Positions 1 to 8,920 of a stretch of DNA of 64,000 nt are shown piece after piece (the stretch's first letter is position 1; every line of letters begins with the position of its first letter). A program made the translations under genes and the position numbers. Under the pieces are notes generated by a model. The model saw only the letters and a program-made list of their open reading frames with translations, was not told where the DNA came from and did not search any database. The DNA comes from Acanthamoeba castellanii str. Neff (Eukaryota > Discosea > Longamoebia > Acanthamoebidae), in the NCBI RefSeq assembly GCF_000313135.1, contig NW_004457434.1:159563-223562 (forward strand). The letters are read 5' to 3'.

Positions 1-2
1 CT

Positions 3-140
3 GGTGCCCGATTGCAGGCGGCGCACCACCTCGACCTCTGGGCGCCTTCGCCCGAGGACCCGGTCTACGTGCAGCGCGCGAGAGAGCAGGAGGCCATGCT
101 CATCGAGAAGTGGCTCAACGAGTACTGGGCCAAGCTTTGA
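3..140 (+). CDS. Serine carboxypeptidase S28 family, C-terminal end only
   Basis: This is the last exon, or part of it, of a gene entering from the left edge. The frame that starts at base 3 runs to a TGA at 138-140 and gives 45 residues. It contains AHHLDL followed by PEDP, a run of charged residues and a tryptophan-containing helix. That is the C-terminal signature of family S28 (lysosomal Pro-X carboxypeptidase, dipeptidyl peptidase 7). The first His of HHLDL is the catalytic His in that family. Known members are secreted or lysosomal enzymes that cleave after proline. The rest of the enzyme, including the nucleophilic Ser and the signal peptide, lies outside the window. The identification rests on a short but characteristic motif. 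Confidence 0.8.
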   Translation, partial: GARLQAAHHLDLWAPSPEDPVYVQRAREQEAMLIEKWLNEYWAKL

Positions 141-186
141 GCAGCCACTTTGGTTTGTCCAACCTTGTTTATCGACGCGGCGCGGT

Positions 187-392
187 GGTCGGCGATGGCG
201 TGTTAGAAGGCGACGGCGTGTTCGACGGCGCCGGCGTATTAGAAGGCGACGGCGTGGCCGAGTTGGAGGGCGATGGCGTGTTGGAAGGTGACGGAGTGGT
301 GGACGGCGACGGCGTATTCGAGGGCGACGGCGTGGCCGAGTTGGAGGGGGATGGCGTGGTAGAGGGCGACGGCGTGGTGGAAGGCGACCAAC
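187..392. repeat. GC-rich minisatellite, about 18-bp unit
   Basis: About eleven imperfect copies of an 18-bp unit built on GGCGACGGCGTG plus a variable half follow the S28 stop codon by about 50 bp. The array stays open in both directions: on + it reads as repeated EGDGV, on - as repeated TPSPSN. Neither has a plausible start or partner exon, and the minus reading runs through the tRNA. I therefore treat it as non-coding, probably in the 3' UTR of the peptidase gene. Confidence 0.8.
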
Positions 393-430
393 CCCCATTC
401 AAAACAAAAGGCCGGATAGAGAAAAAGGGG

Positions 431-434
431 AAAA
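431..434 (-). terminator. RNA polymerase III terminator of tRNA-Lys
   Basis: A TTTT run on the minus strand lies 7 nt past the tRNA discriminator base. This is the usual pol III stop. Confidence 0.7.
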
Positions 435-440
435 GATGAT

Positions 441-513
441 AGCCGACCGTGGGGCTCGAACCCACGACCACAAGATTAAGAGTCTTGCGCTCTACCGACT
501 GAGCTAGGACGGC
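441..513 (-). tRNA. tRNA-Lys (anticodon CTT)
   Basis: On the minus strand the sequence folds as a standard tRNA without an intron. It has an A box (TAGCTCAGTCGGTAGAGC), an anticodon loop CTCTTAA carrying CTT, and a B box GGTTCGAGCCC with a 5-bp T stem. The 7-bp acceptor stem (GCCGTCC with GGTCGGC) has one T-T mismatch at the fifth pair. It reads AAG lysine codons, the common lysine codon in these GC-rich genes. Confidence 0.97.
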
Positions 514-653
514 TTCGCGTGCATACTGCCCTCGCAGTTGTTGTTTGGGTTGTGAGATGCCCAGAAGAATCAAAAAGAGATCAAACCTCCAGGTCGATCG
601 ATCGAGAGTGAAGAAGCAAAGGATGAGTGAGAGGGGGTGTGCCTGCAAATGCC

Positions 654-657
654 AAAA
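654..657 (-). terminator. RNA polymerase III terminator of 5S
   Basis: A TTTT run on the minus strand begins with the last T of the 5S gene. It is the expected pol III stop. Confidence 0.7.
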
Positions 658-775
658 GGATACGGCACGGTGGATTCCCGGGTGGTCGCCCACCCCAGTA
701 CTAACACCGCCTGGCGCAGCTTAACTTCGCTGTTCGGATGGGAAGCGGTGCTTTCTGCGCAGTATGGCCGTATCC
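657..775 (-). rRNA. rrn5S: 5S ribosomal RNA
   Basis: This is a complete 119-nt 5S gene on the minus strand. It starts GGATACGGCCATACTGCGC and its 3' end GTGCCGTATCCT pairs with the 5' end to form helix I. The internal control region (AAGTTAAGCTGCGCC through GGTGGGCGACC) is intact. The sequence agrees with my memory of Acanthamoeba 5S rRNA, which is the strongest organism clue in the window. It is a single copy, not a tandem array, and lies 143 bp upstream of the tRNA-Lys gene on the same strand. Confidence 0.97.
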
Positions 776-921
776 GTCTGTTATCACGTTGTTCGCCCAC
801 GGGTTTCACAGTCCTTAGCTCTCGAGAGGGGCACGATACTTGCCAAAGCAGAATCAATGTTATGAGGCAAAGCTGGATTCCGACTCGTTCGCCTTTATTT
901 TACATGAGGGGCAATCGCCCG

Positions 922-1776
922 CTACAGCTCCTCCGAAGAGATGCCACCGTCCACGGCTTGGTAGTGCACTGTGATTCGCTGCTTCCTGACCCACACGGCC
1001 AGGCCGACGGCCGCTGCACCGATCAGGCCGATAGCAGCCAGCACGCCCAGGACGATCCCCACCGTCGTGCCCGCGTCACCGTCATCACCGCCGCCCTTGT
1101 GAGGTGGGAAGGGTGTGGGCTCTTCCGCGCGGCAGCCGTTGAGCCCGAGGGTGAATACGCGCTCATCGGGCTGGTTGTGTACGACCCAGCTGCCAGGGCG
1201 GGCCGCGACTGCCAACCCGCGTAGGACGGCCAGGGGCAGCTCTGGGTCTTGCACGGCGGGGGTATTGCACAGCCAGCCCATACTCCCGGGCAGCATTGCC
1301 ACCAGCCAGTAGTGGCCCGGTGTGAGCAGAATGCCCCCGGGCCGTGTTGTGTTGAACGTCCGCCGCTCCCTCTCGCCATACGGAACCGACGCCACATGGA
1401 AAGTAGCGTTGGTCAGCGCCGGCCCGGGGCCTGGGTTGGAGGCTTGGTCGCTGTGGATCGCCAGGGACTCGAGTACCGAACCGTTACCTGCGTCGGCGAC
1501 GTCCTTAGAAGAAAGCGCATAAAAACATCGGGGCAACAAAGAACGAAGACGAAGGCGTGAGGTCGGGGTACGGATTGTCCAGAAGTGGGAAGTGAAGGAC
1601 GTGACGCGGCTGGTCTTCTTGACGTGAAAGCTCTGCGCCAGGCCGCTCGCGATGTAGACTTCGCTCCGCCCTTCAGGAAAATTCGCCGCCAGCGGACCGC
1701 CACAGCCCTCTTCGCCAGCCGCCGAGGAGACCAACACACAGCACCACAACACCAACACCAACACCGCCCTGTCCAT
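922..1776 (-). CDS. Predicted type I membrane protein, function unknown
   Basis: This is a 284-residue protein from ATG 1776-1774 to TAG. Residues 1-22 (MDRAVLVLVLWCCVLVSSAA) are a clear signal peptide followed by a cysteine-containing luminal part. Near the C-terminus is one hydrophobic span (VGIVLGVLAAIGLIGAAAVG), then a short basic tail, so the N-terminus should face outside or the lumen. The ectodomain has NxT/NxS sites and a segment HYWLVAMLPGSMGWLCN typical of beta-sandwich secreted proteins. The open frame extends upstream of the ATG, but that part reads like non-coding sequence, so the signal-peptide Met was chosen. One basic stretch near residues 65-85 may hide a small in-frame intron, but I found no pair that keeps the frame. 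I do not recognise the family. Confidence 0.7.
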   Translation of the reverse strand: MDRAVLVLVLWCCVLVSSAAGEEGCGGPLAANFPEGRSEVYIASGLAQSFHVKKTSRVTSFTSHFWTIRTPTSRLRLRSLLPRCFYALSSKDVADAGNGSVLESLAIHSDQASNPGPGPALTNATFHVASVPYGERERRTFNTTRPGGILLTPGHYWLVAMLPGSMGWLCNTPAVQDPELPLAVLRGLAVAARPGSWVVHNQPDERVFTLGLNGCRAEEPTPFPPHKGGGDDGDAGTTVGIVLGVLAAIGLIGAAAVGLAVWVRKQRITVHYQAVDGGISSEEL

Positions 1777-2140
1777 CTTATTAGGTGTGTTGTGCTTCGC
1801 CGTTGTGACCGCGGTTTGTATTGACACCGAAGTTACAATGTGAAAATTGTTTACATTCCTCCCCTTGTTCCAAGCTGTCCAGGTCCATGCTCTCTTGGTC
1901 GGGCGAAAAGTTGGGCTTTGTGGGGCGAAAAGGTAAGCCAACAGCACCTCACTGCGAGCGGCGGGGGATTTCTTAAGGTGGTCGAACGAGTTCGAACCGC
2001 CGACAACGGAGCAAGACCGTAGGTTGCTGACGTGGCGGGCTGAACTAGCCCCGTGACGTGGCAGTACGAGTTCGAACAGACAATAATTCGATTTATTGTT
2101 CAAACCAACAATCCATTTGTTTGCTGAACGCCAAAAAGTG
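1777..2140. other. Intergenic region upstream of the membrane protein gene
   Basis: No gene is supported here. The element CGAGTTCGAAC occurs twice (about 1987 and 2069), and GGGGCGAAAAG-like words occur near 1910-1930. These could belong to the promoter of the minus-strand gene, but nothing in the sequence proves it. Confidence 0.4.
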
Positions 2141-2144
2141 CTTC

Positions 2145-3530
2145 TGGGCCTCACCACAAACGAGCTCGTGAAGGCGCAACTGTACAAGGCGCAGGACAAC
2201 ATCCGCAACGTGACCGTCACCGACGGCGAGGCAGAGCCGCAGGGCGGCAGGAGCACCAAGTCCACCGGTCTTTCGCTCTACTTTGAGCTGCCCAATGCCG
2301 ACCGGAAGGCGCCTGCCGCTGGTGAGGAGGGCGCCGCCCAGCAGGGTCCTCCCCGAGGGCTTCCTGCTCAACCTCATTGACTCGCCGGGCCATGTCGACT
2401 TCTCTTCGGAGGTGACCGCTGCGCTGTGTGTGGCTGACGGAGCGCTGGTGGTGGTCGACTGTGTGGAGGGCGTGTGCGTCCCAACCGACAACGTGCTTCA
2501 GGACCGGCCAGACGGTCCGCATTCTCGGCCCGGAGTACATAACATACCCGGCCAGAAGGTGTGCCGCACCTCTCCCCCGCCACAGCCCCTGCCCCCTCGG
2601 TTCTGAGGTCACTCTTTCTTGCGTGTGACGTTGTACGGTCGGATCTGTATGTGAAGACCATCCAGAAGGTGTGCATCGCCATGGGCAGCTACTTCGATAG
2701 CATGGGCAGCGTGCCTGCCGGTAACACGGTGGGCCTGGTCGGTCTCGATCAGTTCCTTATTAAGTCCGGCACCTGTGCGTCCAGTGCTCCATCGATGAGG
2801 CCACGGGCGAGATAATCGTGGCTTCGGCGGGCGAGCTCCACCTGTATGCCGTGCTCGCCGAGCTGGCCGACCTGTCGCGAGTGGAATTCCACCCGTCAGA
2901 CCTGATGACCTCGTTCAGGGAGACCGTCACCGAGCGGACGCCCGAGGTGTGTCTCGCCAAGTTGTGGGTATCGGCCGACCCCTTCCCCGAGGGCCTGGCC
3001 GACGCCGTCAAGAGCGGCACCAACATTCGCGCTCGGGCCTCGGTGCTTGGGAGAGAGCTGGCCTACCGCTTCGGCTGGGACCTGCTGGAGTCGCGCAAGA
3101 TCTGGTGCTGGGGCCGGAGATGACCGGACACAACGCGCTCTTCGACGCGACCTGGGCATTCCGTCGGTGAGCGAGATCTAGGACTCGTTCGTGAGCGCCT
3201 TCCGATGGGCCACGCGCGAAGGAGCCCTGTGCGGCGAGGTCATGCGCAGTGCGCGCTTCAACCTCGCCGACGTCCCGCTCCACGCCGACGCCATCCACCG
3301 TGACGCCGGCCAGATCATCCCCACTGCGCGCCGCGTGCTCCACGCTGCGCAGCTCTCCGCTCGCCCGAGGTTCAGGGCTCATGAGCCTAGTGCGTGTTCG
3401 ACCATGGCAGGCCATGAGCGGCGATCCGCTCGACCCCAACAGCACGGTCGGTGAGGCCGTGCTCGGTGTGCGCAAGCGCAAGGGTATCGAGGCCGAGCTC
3501 CCCACCGCGGCCTTCATGGACACGCTCTCT
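2145..3530 (+). pseudogene. Decayed elongation factor 2 (eEF2) pseudogene
   Basis: Fragments of eEF2 appear in the right order but in all three frames. They are a [11 protein letters not shown] segment near 2255, [18 protein letters not shown] and [11 protein letters not shown] near 2370-2480 (G domain), RILGPEYI near 2520, DLYVKTIQ through GLVGLDQFLIKSGT at 2645-2775 (domain II), SAGELHL at 2825 and FRETV at 2910 (domain III), GWDLLESRKIWCWG near 3075, WATREGALC and LHADAIHR with QIIPTARRV at 3205-3345 (domain IV and diphthamide-loop region), and RKRKG at 3470. The N-terminal GHVDHGKS loop is absent and about 250 codons of the G domain are missing between 2510 and 2520. A block is also lost near 3380. 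A live eEF2 is about 2.5 kb, and this remnant is 1.4 kb with at least six frame changes. It cannot make eEF2. No intron is recognisable. Confidence 0.9.
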
Positions 3531-3836
3531 TCCCCCCTTCTCTTTCCTTCTCAATCCCAGCTCTATCGATCGCGGCTGAGGAGATGGTTGCCTCCGCAGA
3601 CCACCCCACGGCTCGCCAGACAGAGGAACGCGAAAGTGCTTCGCAAGTGCTCTGTTGGAGGGTCTTCCAAACACATCAACTCCTCACCGCGCACACGTGT
3701 ACCTGGTTTGCGGAATGGAGTGTGTTTCTCGTTGAGTTCCTTTTGGTGGTTGGCTGTAAACGCCCCACACCACGGCGTGACCACGCCACAACAAAGAAAA
3801 TAATCAACACAGCGAGAGCAGCAAACGCAGCAGACA
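3531..3836. other. Intergenic, 5' region of the 61-aa protein gene
   Basis: No coding signal. The last 60 bases before the ATG at 3837 are A-rich and look like a short 5' UTR. Confidence 0.4.
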
Positions 3837-4022
3837 ATGAGCAGTTTGAGTAGCATGTTCAACTACACAGAAATGGCGTCCATCTTTTGGATGCTGGCCA
3901 TCGTCGCATTCGTGGGTGGATCCATCTTCTGTGTCGCAGCCTCCCTCGCCGACCACGAGAGTCGCGCCGCCGGTGGCAAGCTGCGTGCATCTTCCACCAG
4001 AGAAACTCAGCGCATGCTATAA
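3837..4022 (+). CDS. Small single-span membrane protein (61 aa), unknown
   Basis: This intronless frame from ATG 3837 to TAA 4020-4022 encodes 61 residues. Residues about 14-36 (IFWMLAIVAFVGGSIFCVAA) form one strong hydrophobic span. The N-terminus is polar and Ser/Asn-rich, and the tail is basic and Arg/Ser-rich, which favours an N-out, C-in (cytosolic tail) topology. An A-rich leader precedes it and a perfect AATAAA follows the stop by 26 bases, so it looks like a real transcription unit and not a chance frame. I see no family match. It may be a small organelle or complex-accessory subunit, but that is a guess. Confidence 0.6.
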   Translation: MSSLSSMFNYTEMASIFWMLAIVAFVGGSIFCVAASLADHESRAAGGKLRASSTRETQRML

Positions 4023-4048
4023 ATGTAAAAAATGATAAAAGATATGAG

Positions 4049-4054
4049 AATAAA
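4049..4054 (+). terminator. Polyadenylation signal AATAAA
   Basis: A canonical hexamer 26 bases after the stop codon of the 61-aa protein. It precedes the converging 3' end of the eL32 gene. Confidence 0.6.
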
Positions 4055-4107
4055 GATTTCTGTGGGAAGAACTGTATTTAAGAACAGACAGGGTGAAGGC
4101 TTCTCGT

Positions 4108-4609
4108 TTACGAGCTCTCCTCGGTCCTGAGCCTGGCGCTGGCGTTGGTCACCTTGACGTTCAGCTGGGCGGCCCTCTCGATGATCTCCCTCCTCTTCTT
4201 GGAGGAGACGTTGTGGGCGATCTCGGCGGCGTACTTGCGGTTGTGCATCAGGAGGAGCTCGAGGTCGTTCACGTTGTAGACGCGGAAACGGTGGAAGCCG
4301 TTGGGCAGCATGTGCCTGGTCTTCTTGTTCGATCCGTAACCGATCTTGGGCATGATGAGGGAACCCTTGAACTTCCTCCTCACCCTGTTGTCAATACCGC
4401 GGGGCTTCCTCCATGAGGTCTGCAGGATGACGGTGATAAAGAATAGAATAAGGTAAGCATTGATGAATTGGTGTGAATTAAAAAAAAAGATGCTGTGGCA
4501 AAAGGATGGCAGCACTTACCTTGACGCGGAGGAAAAGATCGGACTGGAAGCGGGCGATCTTCTTGGTGCGCTTCTTCACAATGCGCTTCTTGATGAGGGG
4601 CTGAGTCAT
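4108..4609 (-). CDS. RPL32: 60S ribosomal protein eL32
   Basis: Two exons, 4609-4520 (30 codons, starting [20 protein letters not shown]) and 4419-4108, are joined over a 100-nt intron (4420-4519) with a GTAAGT donor and CTGCAG acceptor. The product is 133 residues, close to the 135 of human eL32. The family core is intact: [17 protein letters not shown] directly after the junction, [17 protein letters not shown], and the C-terminal [10 protein letters not shown] and [10 protein letters not shown]. eL32 is a structural protein of the large ribosomal subunit. The gene is divergent from SF3A1 (331 bp between start codons). Confidence 0.97.
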
Positions 4610-4940
4610 TCTGTAAATGTCAAGCGGATCACAGGGTAAGCATCACAGCGAAGGTGCTCTCAGCCTGTTCACCAGGGGAAGGCGTGTGGGCCTCAAAGAT
4701 CGTTGGATGGGGGCCGAACCTGGGCTACCCTACGCTGCTGCGACGGACGATGCGAGATGGAGAGGGAGAAAAAGAGAGAAGGGTTGGAAATCCCGGAAAA
4801 TACGGCTTTTGTCCTGTGGCTTGAATGCCTGGATAAAACCGGCTTCTTCCGGAAGAAATCAGCCTTTTTCCTTGCAATAAACAAAAAAAATCCCAGAGGA
4901 GATTTTGGATCAGAGTGCGCATCAGCGGCTGAAGTGGAAG
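4610..4940. promoter_or_regulatory. Shared intergenic region between eL32 and SF3A1
   Basis: 331 bp separate the two divergent start codons, so both promoters must lie here or within the genes. On the minus strand 4830-4868 reads AAAAAGGCTGATTTCTTCCG then GAAGAAGCCGGTTTTA, including a TTCCGGAA palindrome. It loosely resembles the motifs at 8685 and 56158. Confidence 0.45.
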
Positions 4941-5501
4941 ATGGCGACGCTGGCAGCCAACATCCCTCCCGAAAAGCGAAGTGCGTAGAACAGGCAAACA
5001 ATTGCATTCATTTTCGCCCCCCCCCAAGCTCTTCTCTCAATTTTCGGTCATTGACAACATTCCTCGCCTCTCCAGCTGTCATTGACAAGACTGCCGATTT
5101 CGTGGCACGAAATGGTCCCGCGTTCGAGCACAAGATCCTGTCGAACGAGAAACAGAGCGCGACGTTCAGCTTCCTTCTTCCACAGATCCCTTCCATGCCT
5201 ACTACAAGCGTCGCATTCAAGAACTGAAAGGCCTTCTTCCCGGCCAAGACGGCGCAGAGGTACCCCCCCAACAAATCATCAACTTTATGCTTCTCTCTCC
5301 CTAAGCCCTAATCACAATTCGTTCTTCGATGGGCGTTTCGTTTGCCCTCTGCCGCAGGCTGCCTCCATATCGGCCTTGCCGACCAAGAAGACCGTGGCGG
5401 AGAAGGAGGCGAAGCCGGCAAAACCGCTCAAGGCGCCCGAGCCCGAGGAGTGGATCATCGACATACCCGAGCTGCTCACCGCACTCGACCTGTACGCTCG
5501 C

Positions 5502-5532
<31 letters not shown>

Positions 5533-7589
5533 ACTCGCCACAGCGCCCGCCCGGCGGTGCCTCTCTTCCTTTAATTCTCACAAATGTGATCGTGATCGCG
5601 TGACGCGTTGTCGTCGTGTGCGCGTGTGTGCAGGGAGGTGATCAAGCTCGCGGCGCAGTTCGTGGCCCGTAACGGCAAGCACTTCTACCTGGGCCTGCTC
5701 AACAGGGAGCAGCGCAATCCGCAGTTCGACTTCCTCAAGCCACAGCACTACCTCCACAGGTTCTTCAACACGCTGGTCGACGCCTACACCAAGGTGCTCA
5801 TGCCGCCGCACGACCTCAACACCAAGCTCGATGCGCTCCTCGACAAGCACAAGATCTACGAGGGCCTGCTCGACCGAGTCGACTGGGAGAAGCACCAGCA
5901 GCGACTCAAGGACGAAGAGAACGAAGAAGAGAAGGAGAGGATGGAGCGGGCGCTCATCGACTGGCACGACTTTGTGGTGGTGGAGACCATCGTGTTCGAC
6001 GATGATGAAATGAAGCCGCCGGCCGCTCGCGCAGGCGCGGCGCAGGCCGGTGGTGCCGAGCGAGCGGCCGTCAAGCACGAGAAGCAGGACGCGGGCGATG
6101 ACATGGACATGGACGTGGAGATGGAGATGGACCTCGATGACCAGGAGATCCGAATCGTGAAGGGCGAAGCGCCGAGGCCGACGCCCAGCGTGGGCACCTC
6201 CGAGGCGCTCAAGTACTCGATCTGTCCGAAGTGCGGCGAGAAGATCCCGCTCGAGGACATGGAGGAGCACATGCGGATCGAGCTGCTCGACCCCATCGCG
6301 CGTCAGAAGAAGCTCGAGCAGATGAAGCGCCGCCGCGAGAGCTCGCTGGCCGAGGGCGACGAGATCAGCAAGAACCTGCGCAACCTGAGCGCGCTCCGTC
6401 CGGACATCTTTGACGAAGAGGAGGAGGCGCGCAAGGCCGAAGAGAACCGCCGGCAACAGCCCAAGATCATCTGGGACGGTCACACGGGCTCGATCGCCGC
6501 CACGGCTTCGGCGGTGATGGCCGGCATGACGCCCGAGGAGAAGGCCAAGGCCATTGCCAAGGCCGAAGCCGACCGCGGCCCCAAGATCGGCCCGGCCATT
6601 TCGACCACCCAGCCGGCTGCCCCTGGCCCCGCCCCCGGCCAGCAGCCGCCCGGGCCTCCCGGCCAGCCGCTCCTGCCCAGCCCCGGCCAGCTCCCGCCCG
6701 GCGCGGGCGCACCCGGCCAACCGCCACGCCCCCTCGGAATGCCCGGCATGCCTCCTGGGATGCCGCCCATGGGTACGCCCCACTCTCTCTTCCTCAACAC
6801 CTTCAACGTCTTGCTCGTCGCCGTCTTCTTCGCTCACCTTATCTCCCCCCCCCCTTTGCGCCATCACGAAGGAATGCCGCCGGGTATGCCGCCTGGCATG
6901 ATGCCCTACGGGATGCCCGGAATGCCTCCCATGCCCGGTATGGCCCCGCCCGGCATGCCGCCCCACATGCAGGGAATGCCGCCGTTTGGCATGCCGCCTC
7001 CGGGCTACGGCGTTCCCGCGCCCGGACAGGTACGTCGCCGCGCGCCTGCGTTTGATGCGTTCTTGTCTTCTTCGAATGCGCGTTTGAAGTACGTTGCTGA
7101 CGCGGCGGTGACGCGTAAATACGCGAATAATAGGAGGAAGAGGAGCCGTCGCTCAAGAAGCAGAAGACCGGACCCAGCCTCGTGCCCGAGGAGGAGTTCA
7201 TCGCGAGCCACCCTGGCCCGGTGACGATCAAGGTGACGGTGCCTCCGGCCTCCGAAAAGGGCGCGCAGCCAGAGTGGAACTTCGACGGCCAGACGCTCGA
7301 GTTCAGCATGGACCCCAAGTACGTTTCCTCCTCTGAAGTTCAGCTAAACGCTCGGATGCGACTTACTCGGTTCTTCTCACGCGTGCACTGAACGTTCAGG
7401 CAAACGATTACGGACCTCAAGAACTTGGTGCGGGACCAGCTCGGCGGGATGCCCCCGGCCAAACAGAAGTTGGAGTCGGTCGGTCTGGGCTTCTTGAAGG
7501 ACAACCTCTCGCTCGCGGCGTACAACATGGACAGCAACACCGTGATCGCGCTGGGCGTGAAGACGAGAGGAAGGGGAGGCAAGAAGTAG
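4941..7589 (+). CDS. SF3A1: Splicing factor 3A subunit 1 (SF3a120/Prp21 type)
   Basis: This U2 snRNP subunit is needed for pre-spliceosome assembly. Seven exons were read: 4941-4980, 5076-5259, 5358-5491, 5634-6772, 6872-7029, 7134-7318 and 7400-7589. Domains in order are a first SURP module (KTADFVARNGPAFE; HAYYKRRIQELK), a second SURP module after the third intron (KLAAQFVARNGKHF, FDFLKPQHYLHRFF), the PRP21-like region with a DWHDFVVVETIVF segment, a CPKCGEKIP zinc-knuckle-like pair, the RRESSLAEG segment, a long Pro/Gly/Met-rich linker (GMPPGMPPGM), and a C-terminal ubiquitin-like domain ending LGVKTRGRGGKK. Within exon 2 the frame must shift by one base at 5185/5186 to pass from TFSFLLPQ to DPFHAYY. 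No intron explains this, so one base is probably missing. Five of six introns start GTAC. Confidence 0.93.
5501..5532. repeat. (CT)n microsatellite in SF3A1 intron 3
   Basis: About 15 CT units lie shortly after the GTACGC donor of the third SF3A1 intron. Confidence 0.9.
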
Positions 7590-7650
7590 AGGAGAATCCT
7601 GTGGTATTGACTCTTCTCGACTCGGCGTCCGAGACACTTCATAAAGTCGC

Positions 7651-8116
7651 CTACTGCTCTGGCCTTGTGCGGTGCCTGGGTGCACTCACGAACCTGCGGC
7701 TCTTCGAGGCCTCGCTCGCGGAGGGGCTTGTGGGAGCGCTTGTAGGAGCTGGGGTCTTGCTGCCTGCAACCAGGCAGCGAGTAAGCATGTGCCACAACGA
7801 TAACGACTTTGCTACCGGACGTACCGGGCGCAGGATTGCAGGAGGCGTAGATGAGCCGCAACGGAAGGAACGGAAGGTATAATACCACCAGCCCGAACCA
7901 GACGAGTGCAGTAAGTACACGAGTACCCAGGGTCGTTGCTGCTTCGGACACGAAGTCCAAGCGCCTGACGACAGGTGAGTCGGGCTCGGGCGCCCTCATC
8001 GTTTGGCGCAGCTTCAGGAACAGCTTAGGCGAGTCCCTCGGGGAGAAAGCGAAAACCTCGACGCTTGAGGCGAAGCTAAGGCTCTTCCTCTTGCGCGAGA
8101 GCGACCTTGGGTCCAT
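7651..8116 (-). CDS. Small basic membrane protein, unknown (N-terminus uncertain)
   Basis: From ATG 8116-8114 (MDPRSLSRKRKSLSFASS) the frame has a Ser/Arg-rich N-terminus, a hydrophobic segment (LTALVWFGLVVLYLPFLPL) and a 61-nt intron at 7764-7824 (GTACGT...TTGCAG). It continues in phase to a Thr/Ser/Pro-rich tail ending HRTRPEQ and TAG. Without the intron the frame would run antisense through SF3A1, so splicing is well supported. Coding probably extends upstream in the same frame to about 8290 (Pro/Ser-rich). An earlier exon may begin at ATG 8625-8623 (MKKMGKSRQGRR), but I could not join it cleanly. It looks like a single-pass or hairpin membrane protein with many potential phosphorylation sites. 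I do not recognise the family. Confidence 0.5.
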
Positions 8117-8684
8117 GGGGCTTGGCGAGAAGAGCGAGGAGCGGCGACAGATGGGCGTCGACAGCAACTGATGATCGTTGCGGGGCTCGGCAGCGGGGGA
8201 GGGCAGGCGCTCTGCGTTCTCCGTAGCTTGGAGAGTAAGGGCAGTCTTTCTCAGATCGGGCTGAGGCTTCCTGCACACACTTAAGGGAGAGGAAGCGGGT
8301 TTCCTCTCCCCGACCTCGAAAACCGACGAGCGTATCAGAGAAAGCCGATTCCTACGATCGATAGCTCGAGAAGGGTAGAGTTGGAGTTCGCACCTTCTTG
8401 CCGCGTGGGTGCAGCTCCTCATACCGGACACCGGGGGTATCAGGAGGATCATCGTACCTCGGCTCGTTTTGGCGCTGCCTGCGTTGTGTAGAGGATAATG
8501 GGAGTTGAAGTTGAAGCCGCTACGCCGTAGCGAAGAATCAGAGCATACCTCTTATGTTCACGTTCTTCATCAAGCCTCCGCGGCGGGCAGCGACGTCCCT
8601 GACGGCTCTTGCCCATCTTCTTCATGTTCGCTTGTCTCTCTGGCGTGGCTTGCTTGCTTGCTGCGAAGTTTTGTGTACAAACAC

Positions 8685-8711
8685 AAAAAGGCGCCAAGCC
8701 GCTTTGCCGGC
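8685..8711 (-). promoter_or_regulatory. Possible promoter element, shared with 56158
   Basis: The plus-strand reading begins AAAAAGGCGCCAAGCCGCTT and ends TGCCGGC. It is nearly the same as 56158-56183 upstream of the sulfurylase gene. It lies about 60-90 bp upstream of the candidate start at 8625 of the neighbouring minus-strand gene. The role is inferred only from recurrence and position. Confidence 0.3.
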
Positions 8712-8920
8712 ATTTCCACTGAGGCGGGGGGGGGCGTGCCGGCATTTACCTGCTTTGATGCCCTTCGGTTGAGCCCACTTCTTACGCCCCTCTTCTTGAT
8801 GTCAAGCTGAGGGTCACAGGCGACACAGCTTGAAGAGGAGACGTGCCGTGAGAGAGAGATTTATTCGCAGTTGTTGAAGGGAAAGGGGATAACGACATGC
8901 GTGACGTGCCGCAAGGCTCT

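Noticed and set aside
169..693. Long minus-strand frame with TPSPSN repeats
   Set aside because: It is an artefact of the minisatellite, runs through the tRNA-Lys gene and overlaps the 5S gene.
1980..2080. Two CGAGTTCGAAC words resembling a tRNA B box
   Set aside because: Neither has a paired T stem, an A box or an anticodon arm in range.
1777..2265. Upstream extension of the 922-1776 frame
   Set aside because: The extra residues are not protein-like, and the internal Met starts a proper signal peptide.
5578..6966. 462-aa minus-strand frame rich in His, Arg and Gly
   Set aside because: It is antisense to SF3A1 exon 4. GC-rich codons leave the opposite strand open.
7340..7650. Minus-strand extension of the 7651-8116 protein
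   Set aside because: It is antisense to the last SF3A1 exon. The 61-nt intron leads to an in-frame stop at 7651 instead.
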